NCBI GenBank assembly: GCA_022840405.1
Contig: JALHJR010000003.1
Coordinates: forward strand, 65,177-129,176
DNA: 64,000 nucleotides
Reading direction: 5' to 3'
Origin: Tepidanaerobacter acetatoxydans_A
GTDB lineage: Bacteria > Bacillota > Thermosediminibacteria > Thermosediminibacterales > Tepidanaerobacteraceae
Below the pieces are notes generated by a model, which was given only the letters and a program-made list of their open reading frames with translations, ran no database searches and was not told where the DNA came from. Position 1 is the first letter of the stretch. Each line of letters starts with the position of its first letter. The translations under genes and the position numbers were made by a program. Positions 59,609 through 64,000 of the stretch are shown here, one piece after another.

Positions 59609-59683
59609 ATTGTATTCCTAAAATTATTCTAACACAAGGGAGCTAAAAATACAATATTTAAGATGGTTGAAGGTATAATAAAA

Positions 59684-60463
59684 TCACATAAATATAACTC
59701 CGGTTAATGGCATCAGACAAATGCCGGCAAAAGATGACAAAAGCGCCAGCCTGCTGTAGCCATACTGTCTTGAAGTGGGAATAAGCTCCTCAAAGCTTAT
59801 ATAAATCATAATACCTGCTACTACTGCAAAGGTTGCTCCCAGTAAAAAATCATTAATGAACGGTCTTAATGCAAGAAATGTTAAAATTGCGCCAATAGGT
59901 TCGGCAATGCCTGATAAAAAAGTATATTTTAAAGCAGTGGCTTTGCTTTGTGTCGCAAAATAAATGGGCATAGCCACTGAGATACCTTCAGGTATATTGT
60001 GAAAAGCAATCGCAATACCTATCGATGCTCCAAGAACCGGATCATTATAGCCAGCCATAAAGGTTGCGACTCCCTCCGGAAAATTATGTAATGTAATAGC
60101 CAACATCGAAACAAAGCCTACTCGGTATAGGTTTTTATGTGGCTTATCATTTTTTTCTGTATCAAATTCTTCATGGGGAACGAAGTAATCAATTGATAAA
60201 GCGGCCAGCAGACCCAATGCCATGAATATCACTGAAAAAACTACCGCCCGGCTTTCTCCGGTATAGATTCCTATAGCTCGTTGAGCTTGCGGCAGTAAAT
60301 CGGAAAACGATACCGAAATCATTACTCCTGCTGCAAATCCCAATGAGCACGAAACTATTTTTTCACTTTTTGATTTTGCAAAAAATATTAAAACAGAGCC
60401 CAGCATTGTTGACATGCCGGCTAAGATAGAAATTGCCAATGCCGTTAAAGCTCGTTGATCCAA
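59684..60463 (-). CDS. ZIP family divalent metal transporter
   Basis: A 259-residue membrane protein with eight hydrophobic segments and a His/Asp-rich loop after the third. The ZupT-type metal motifs are His-Asn-Phe-Pro-Glu-Gly near 128 and Phe-His-Asn-Ile-Pro-Glu-Gly near 157. ZIP proteins import Zn, Fe or Mn. The TTG at 60463 has GGAGGTGGG upstream; the frame extends to 60478 within that site. Importer and exporter genes side by side suggest joint metal homeostasis. Confidence 0.9.
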   Translation of the reverse strand: MDQRALTALAISILAGMSTMLGSVLIFFAKSKSEKIVSCSLGFAAGVMISVSFSDLLPQAQRAIGIYTGESRAVVFSVIFMALGLLAALSIDYFVPHEEFDTEKNDKPHKNLYRVGFVSMLAITLHNFPEGVATFMAGYNDPVLGASIGIAIAFHNIPEGISVAMPIYFATQSKATALKYTFLSGIAEPIGAILTFLALRPFINDFLLGATFAVVAGIMIYISFEELIPTSRQYGYSRLALLSSFAGICLMPLTGVIFM

Positions 60464-60507
60464 GCATCCCACCTCCAATATTCAAAACTGTAAGAAAATA
60501 ATTATTG

Positions 60508-60543
60508 CAAAAAACCCGGAAGAGGCAATTACAGCCCTTCCGG
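60508..60543 (-). terminator. Terminator after fprA
   Basis: On the minus strand CCGGAAG...CTTCCGG with an inner GGC/GCC extension, followed by GTTTTTT. Confidence 0.85.
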
Positions 60544-60569
60544 AATCATTTGCTCGTTTTTTGACCTGA

Positions 60570-61766
60570 TTAGTTATTGTTTAATATTTCTCCAATTTCC
60601 CGACCGAATTCTATACATTTCTGTTTGCCTTCCTTGTCAGGGTTCCACATTAGCTTAATTCCATCATTTATTATTTCAAAACCGGCTTTTTGGAGTTCTT
60701 CTGTAATTATTTTGACTCCTTCTCCGCTCCAACCGTAAGTTCCAAAAGCCGCAGCTTTTTTATTTTTAAGCCCCAGACCTTTCAATACTCCAAGTAAGCC
60801 TCCTGTCGAGTGAAGCACAAAGCGGTTTACAGTAGGAGAACCTACTAAAATAGCTTTTGATTTAAAGATTTCGGTAATGATGTCGTTATTGTCAGATCGG
60901 GCACTGTTGAACAGTTTTATTGTAATGCCTTGATTTGTCTGTCTTATCCCCTCTGCTATGGCCTCTGCCATTCTTCTTGTCTCATTCCACATAGTATCAT
61001 AAATTATTGTTATCTGGTTTTCTTGGTAGGCATTGGCCCATTCCTGGTATTTCTTTACAATCTGTAAGGGATCTTTTCTCCATATCACACCGTGGCTTGG
61101 GCATATCATATCTATTTTAAGATTTAGATTTAAAACTTCGGTAATTTTTTTATCCACAAGTTTGCTAAAAGGGGCTAATATGTTTGCATAATATTTTAAG
61201 GCTTCTCCATAAAGTTCGCTTTGGTCTACAAGGTCATTATACATATGCTCTGATGCATAATGCTGGCCAAAAGCGTCATTGCTGAATAAAATATTGTCTT
61301 CTGTAAGGTAAGAAAACATGGTGTCCGGCCAGTGAAGCATCGGAGCTTCTATAAAGATAATTTCCTTCTTTCCTAGACTTAATCGATCGCCGGTTTTTAC
61401 CGGAATAAAATTCCAATCTTCATGGTATTGTCCCTTTAAAGATTTTATACCGTTGTTAGTGCAATATATAGGTGTTCCTGGAATTTCCCTCATCAGTGCC
61501 GGCAGCGCGCCGCTATGGTCAATTTCGCCATGGTTTGCAATTATATAATCGATTTTTTTCAAATCGACCTCTTTTTTTAGCTGCTCGATAAATTCATCTG
61601 CAAAGGGTTCCCATACTGTATCAATAAGCACCGTCTTTTCATCTTGCACAAGGTAAGAATTGTAGCTGGAACCGCGGTGTGTCGACAAATCTTCTCCATG
61701 AAACTTCCTAAGTTCCCAATCAATCTTTCCTACCCATTTGACATTATCGTTAATTTTAAAACTCAT
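60570..61766 (-). CDS. fprA: FprA-type flavodiiron protein (oxygen/NO reductase)
   Basis: A 398-residue flavodiiron protein. Residues 1-250 are a metallo-beta-lactamase-like domain with the diiron ligands His-Gly-Glu-Ile-Asp-His near 79 and later His residues; residues about 255-395 are flavodoxin-like with Tyr-Asp-Thr-Met-Trp-Asn-Glu-Thr and Gly-Thr-Tyr-Gly-Trp-Ser-Gly-Glu. It reduces O2 or NO to protect anaerobes. It has its own promoter (61799-61827) and terminator, so it is monocistronic. A GGAGGG site precedes the ATG. Confidence 0.95.
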   Translation of the reverse strand: MSFKINDNVKWVGKIDWELRKFHGEDLSTHRGSSYNSYLVQDEKTVLIDTVWEPFADEFIEQLKKEVDLKKIDYIIANHGEIDHSGALPALMREIPGTPIYCTNNGIKSLKGQYHEDWNFIPVKTGDRLSLGKKEIIFIEAPMLHWPDTMFSYLTEDNILFSNDAFGQHYASEHMYNDLVDQSELYGEALKYYANILAPFSKLVDKKITEVLNLNLKIDMICPSHGVIWRKDPLQIVKKYQEWANAYQENQITIIYDTMWNETRRMAEAIAEGIRQTNQGITIKLFNSARSDNNDIITEIFKSKAILVGSPTVNRFVLHSTGGLLGVLKGLGLKNKKAAAFGTYGWSGEGVKIITEELQKAGFEIINDGIKLMWNPDKEGKQKCIEFGREIGEILNNN

Positions 61767-61798
61767 TTTTATCCCTCCATTCTATTACGTCTACTTAT

Positions 61799-61827
61799 AT
61801 TTAACAGATTTATATGGTCTTTGTCAA
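61799..61827 (-). promoter_or_regulatory. Promoter of fprA
   Basis: On the minus strand a perfect TTGACA is followed after 17 bases by TTAAAT. It lies 33 bases upstream of the fprA start. Confidence 0.7.
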
Positions 61828-61880
61828 ACAACCGCGAGCTCTTTTGTAACAAGTTTGTATTTTTCTTATTAGGAAATATC

Positions 61881-61889
61881 TGATATAAT
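61881..61889 (+). promoter_or_regulatory. Extended -10 promoter element before the GerM gene
   Basis: TGATATAAT, a perfect extended -10, 34 bases upstream of the ATG. No strong -35 is visible. Confidence 0.5.
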
Positions 61890-61923
61890 GTTGTTAAATC
61901 AAAAGGATTAGAGGTGGCAGTAA

Positions 61924-62838
61924 ATGAAAAAAATTTTAGCAATACTCATCGCGCTAAGTCTTTTGGTAATAACGCCCGCCTGCTCGATAAACCAGAAAAC
62001 GGCATCAATTAATTTGTATTATACAAATAATGACAACAGCCAAGTTTTAACCGAAACCAGAGAAATCAAATATACCAAAGATGAAGAAATTCCAAAACTT
62101 GCCTTGGAAGAACTTTTAAAAGGACCCAAGACTCAAGGTTTAAAATCCACCATTCCGGAAGGAACAAAGCTTTTAGATATTAATGTAAAAGATAAAATTG
62201 CTACCGTAAATTTGTCAAAGGATTTTACGGGATTTCCAGGCATGATGGCTGAAAGTTTGGCGCTAATTTCTATCGTAAATACATTAACAGATATAGACGG
62301 TATCGAAAAAGTTGAAATACTTGTCGATGGTAAAGAGTTTATAGGACCGAGCGGCAACCCTTACGGTCTTTTGACTCGCTATGACATTGATCAAATCAAT
62401 AATGATTTAAGTGGAAAAAAGGAAACTGTTACGCTTTATTTCCCTGATGAGCAAGCAATGTATGTTGTTCCCGAAAAGCGTGAAATTACAGTAAAGGACG
62501 ATAAGCCTATAGCACAAATTGTGATTGAAGAATTGATGAAGGGTCCAACTGTGCCGGGCCTTACAGCAACTTCTATTCCAAAAGACGCAAAATTGCTGTC
62601 AGCAGAAGTAAAGGATGGCATTGCATATGTAAACTTTTCCAAAGAGCTTATCGAAAACCATGTAGGTGGTTCTACAGGCGAAATGATGACCATCGTCCCT
62701 ATAGTAAATTCCCTTACGGAACTTCCCGGAATAAATAAAGTTCAGTTTCTTGTAGAAGGTAAAAAAGAACAGACCTTAGCGGGTCATGTTATCTTCGATG
62801 AACCTTTTGAAAGAATGGAAGAGTGGATAAAAAAATAG
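61924..62838 (+). CDS. gerM: GerMN-domain lipoprotein
   Basis: A 304-residue lipoprotein: a signal peptide with a lipobox ending Thr-Pro-Ala-Cys near 20, then two tandem GerMN (sporulation/germination) domains at about 30-155 and 165-300. Both contain Leu-Leu-Lys-Gly-Pro / Leu-Met-Lys-Gly-Pro and Ala-Thr/Tyr-Val-Asn-Leu/Phe-Ser-Lys patterns. In Bacillus GerM stabilises the SpoIIIA-SpoIIQ complex during engulfment. The GGTGG-type site precedes the ATG. It is transcribed alone and followed by a terminator. Confidence 0.88.
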   Translation: MKKILAILIALSLLVITPACSINQKTASINLYYTNNDNSQVLTETREIKYTKDEEIPKLALEELLKGPKTQGLKSTIPEGTKLLDINVKDKIATVNLSKDFTGFPGMMAESLALISIVNTLTDIDGIEKVEILVDGKEFIGPSGNPYGLLTRYDIDQINNDLSGKKETVTLYFPDEQAMYVVPEKREITVKDDKPIAQIVIEELMKGPTVPGLTATSIPKDAKLLSAEVKDGIAYVNFSKELIENHVGGSTGEMMTIVPIVNSLTELPGINKVQFLVEGKKEQTLAGHVIFDEPFERMEEWIKK

Positions 62839-62897
62839 AATACTTACTGTTTGATATAGGTTTTTCAAAAGTGATTATCTAAAGTTCTTTAAAAGTG

Positions 62898-62922
62898 GGG
62901 CGGTTTCTGGCCGCCCTTTTTT
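62898..62922 (+). terminator. Terminator after gerM
   Basis: GGGCGG-TTTCTGG-CCGCCC followed by TTTTTT. Confidence 0.9.
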
Positions 62923-62971
62923 GTGTTCAATAAACAATGCAGCTGTTAGAGGTTATGCACAGATAACATTT

Positions 62972-64000
62972 TCAGCTATTTTTGCTTATTAACTTCCTGG
63001 CATATTCACTTTTAGGATTATCAAATACTTTCCGGGCCGGACCTGTTTCCACTATTTCACCCTTATGCATTATATACAGTTTGTCGGCGATTTTTCTTGC
63101 AATATCTAGGTCGTGGGTAATATAAATCATGGCAAATCCTAATGCGTTCTGAAGACCCTTTAAAAGCCGCAAGATATTAGCTTGGGTGGAAGGATCCAGC
63201 ATAGAGCTAATCTCATCGGCGATGAGAAGTCGCGGCTTTAAAACAAGGCTGCGGGCGATAGCAACCCGCTGCCGTTGCCCACCGCTTAACGTAAAGCATC
63301 TCCTGTTTAAAAAAGTATTATCACATGCAAGTTCCACATCTGCGAGAGCTTGTTTTACCATTGCTGTTCGTTCATCTGTATTATAGAGCTTTAATATGTC
63401 CAGAGGTTCCTTTACAGCTTGCAGTACTGTAAATTGCTCGTTTATGGATGAAAATGGGTCTTGAAACACCATTTGGATACCTCTTAGCTGGCTGGTAAAT
63501 TCATGCTGTTTTATTGTTTGACCTAAGAATTCAATATTCCCGCTTTCAGGTTCCAAATAACCTGAAAGAATACTTGCCAGAGTAGTTTTACCTGATCCGG
63601 ATTGTCCTATCAATGCTATAATCTCGCCTGCGCGAATACTCATATGACAATCTTTGCATGCGCAAATCTTGTTGCCTTTAAAAGAGTAAGTTTTATTTAT
63701 CCCCCGGGCTTTTAAAAGTGTTATAATCCCACCTTGATTGCAGGCAACTTTGCGCTCAAGGGATGCATATTTCAGTTTAGGTTTTTGACTTTTGCATATA
63801 TCTTCTTTTTGATTGCACCGAGGATAAAAGGAGCAGCCCTCCTCGGTTGCCGCCTCACTTGCCCGGGGAATTCCCCATAGATCCTGATATGGATTTAAAG
63901 AAGGCGATGAATTTATGAGCCCGCGCGTATAAGGATGCAATGGGTTTTCAAGTATATCTCTTGTCAGTCCTTCTTCTAAGATATGCCCCCGGTACATCAC
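62972..64000 (-). CDS. Fused double-ATPase peptide ABC transporter protein (C-terminal part)
   Basis: The frame is open to the window edge, so the gene begins beyond 64000. The visible 342 residues first show the end of one ATPase with the oligopeptide C-terminal domain (His-Pro-Tyr-Thr-Arg-Gly-Leu and a Cys-x5-Pro-Arg-Cys-type cysteine set), then a complete second ATPase: Walker A Gly-Gln-Ser-Gly-Ser-Gly-Lys-Thr-Thr, signature Leu-Ser-Gly-Gly-Gln-Arg-Gln, Walker B Leu-Leu-Ile-Ala-Asp-Glu. DppD- and DppF-like domains in one chain are known in some peptide or nickel importers. No terminal membrane or binding-protein gene is in the window. Confidence 0.88.
   Translation of the reverse strand: MMYRGHILEEGLTRDILENPLHPYTRGLINSSPSLNPYQDLWGIPRASEAATEEGCSFYPRCNQKEDICKSQKPKLKYASLERKVACNQGGIITLLKARGINKTYSFKGNKICACKDCHMSIRAGEIIALIGQSGSGKTTLASILSGYLEPESGNIEFLGQTIKQHEFTSQLRGIQMVFQDPFSSINEQFTVLQAVKEPLDILKLYNTDERTAMVKQALADVELACDNTFLNRRCFTLSGGQRQRVAIARSLVLKPRLLIADEISSMLDPSTQANILRLLKGLQNALGFAMIYITHDLDIARKIADKLYIMHKGEIVETGPARKVFDNPKSEYARKLISKNS

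Overview
The window reads as the chromosome of a low-GC, anaerobic, endospore-forming Firmicute of the Clostridia type. Evidence seen: sporulation and germination genes (spmB tail, spoIVFA/spoIVFB, sleB-ypeB, a GerM-domain lipoprotein, small hydrophobic spore-type peptides), a Gram-positive style mreBCD-PBP2-minCDE-rodA shape operon, ribosomal protein L27 with an Asn-Leu-Gln-Leu-Phe-Ala leader plus its Prp protease, and an FprA oxygen/NO-reducing flavoprotein. A relative of Tepidanaerobacter or Thermosediminibacter would fit, but this is inference only. No rRNA, tRNA or CRISPR array was recognised.

Layout. 1-3.5 kb: end of spmB, an unusual chemoreceptor, threonine aldolase and an Asp23-family protein. 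3.6-14.5 kb: a self-contained acid-sugar catabolic island made of a PrpR-type sigma-54 activator, a clear -24/-12 promoter, a DUF1537 four-carbon-acid kinase, PdxA2, a 2-hydroxyacid dehydrogenase, a DapA-family aldolase, an iron alcohol dehydrogenase and a tripartite TctBAC transporter. 14.6-16 kb: an ECF sigma/anti-sigma pair with a visible ECF-type promoter. 16.3-28.1 kb: the cell-shape and division operon, ending with an FtsA-like protein that has an unusual C-terminal half, and RodA. 28.4-39.4 kb: spoIVFA-spoIVFB, two radical-SAM-associated genes, RNase G, a set of small orphan genes around sleB-ypeB, and rplU-prp-rpmA behind an L21-type leader.

39.7-52.65 kb is accessory DNA. It holds a complete IS1634-type insertion sequence, a truncated PurM-like (possible alpha-ribazole kinase) fragment, an IS21 remnant that ends inside a specificity-subunit gene, a nuclease-methyltransferase fusion resembling type IIB systems, a GC-richer replication module (zinc-finger/TOPRIM/RecA-like primase-helicase with iteron-like repeats and a 41-base run of N), small hypothetical genes, a lipoprotein and a large serine recombinase. 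The recombinase reads into the 3' end of a VTC-domain (polyphosphate polymerase-type) gene, which marks the likely right attachment site. The usual obgE gene is absent after rpmA.

52.6-64 kb is again core-like: the VTC gene divergent from a two-component system, each promoter carrying an 11-bp-spaced TTTAAGG direct repeat; then an orphan pyruvate-kinase C-terminal-like protein, deoC, ybaK, a Zn/Cd P-type ATPase with an ArsR/SmtB-type operator, a ZIP transporter, fprA, a GerM lipoprotein, and the end of a fused double-ATPase peptide ABC transporter gene.
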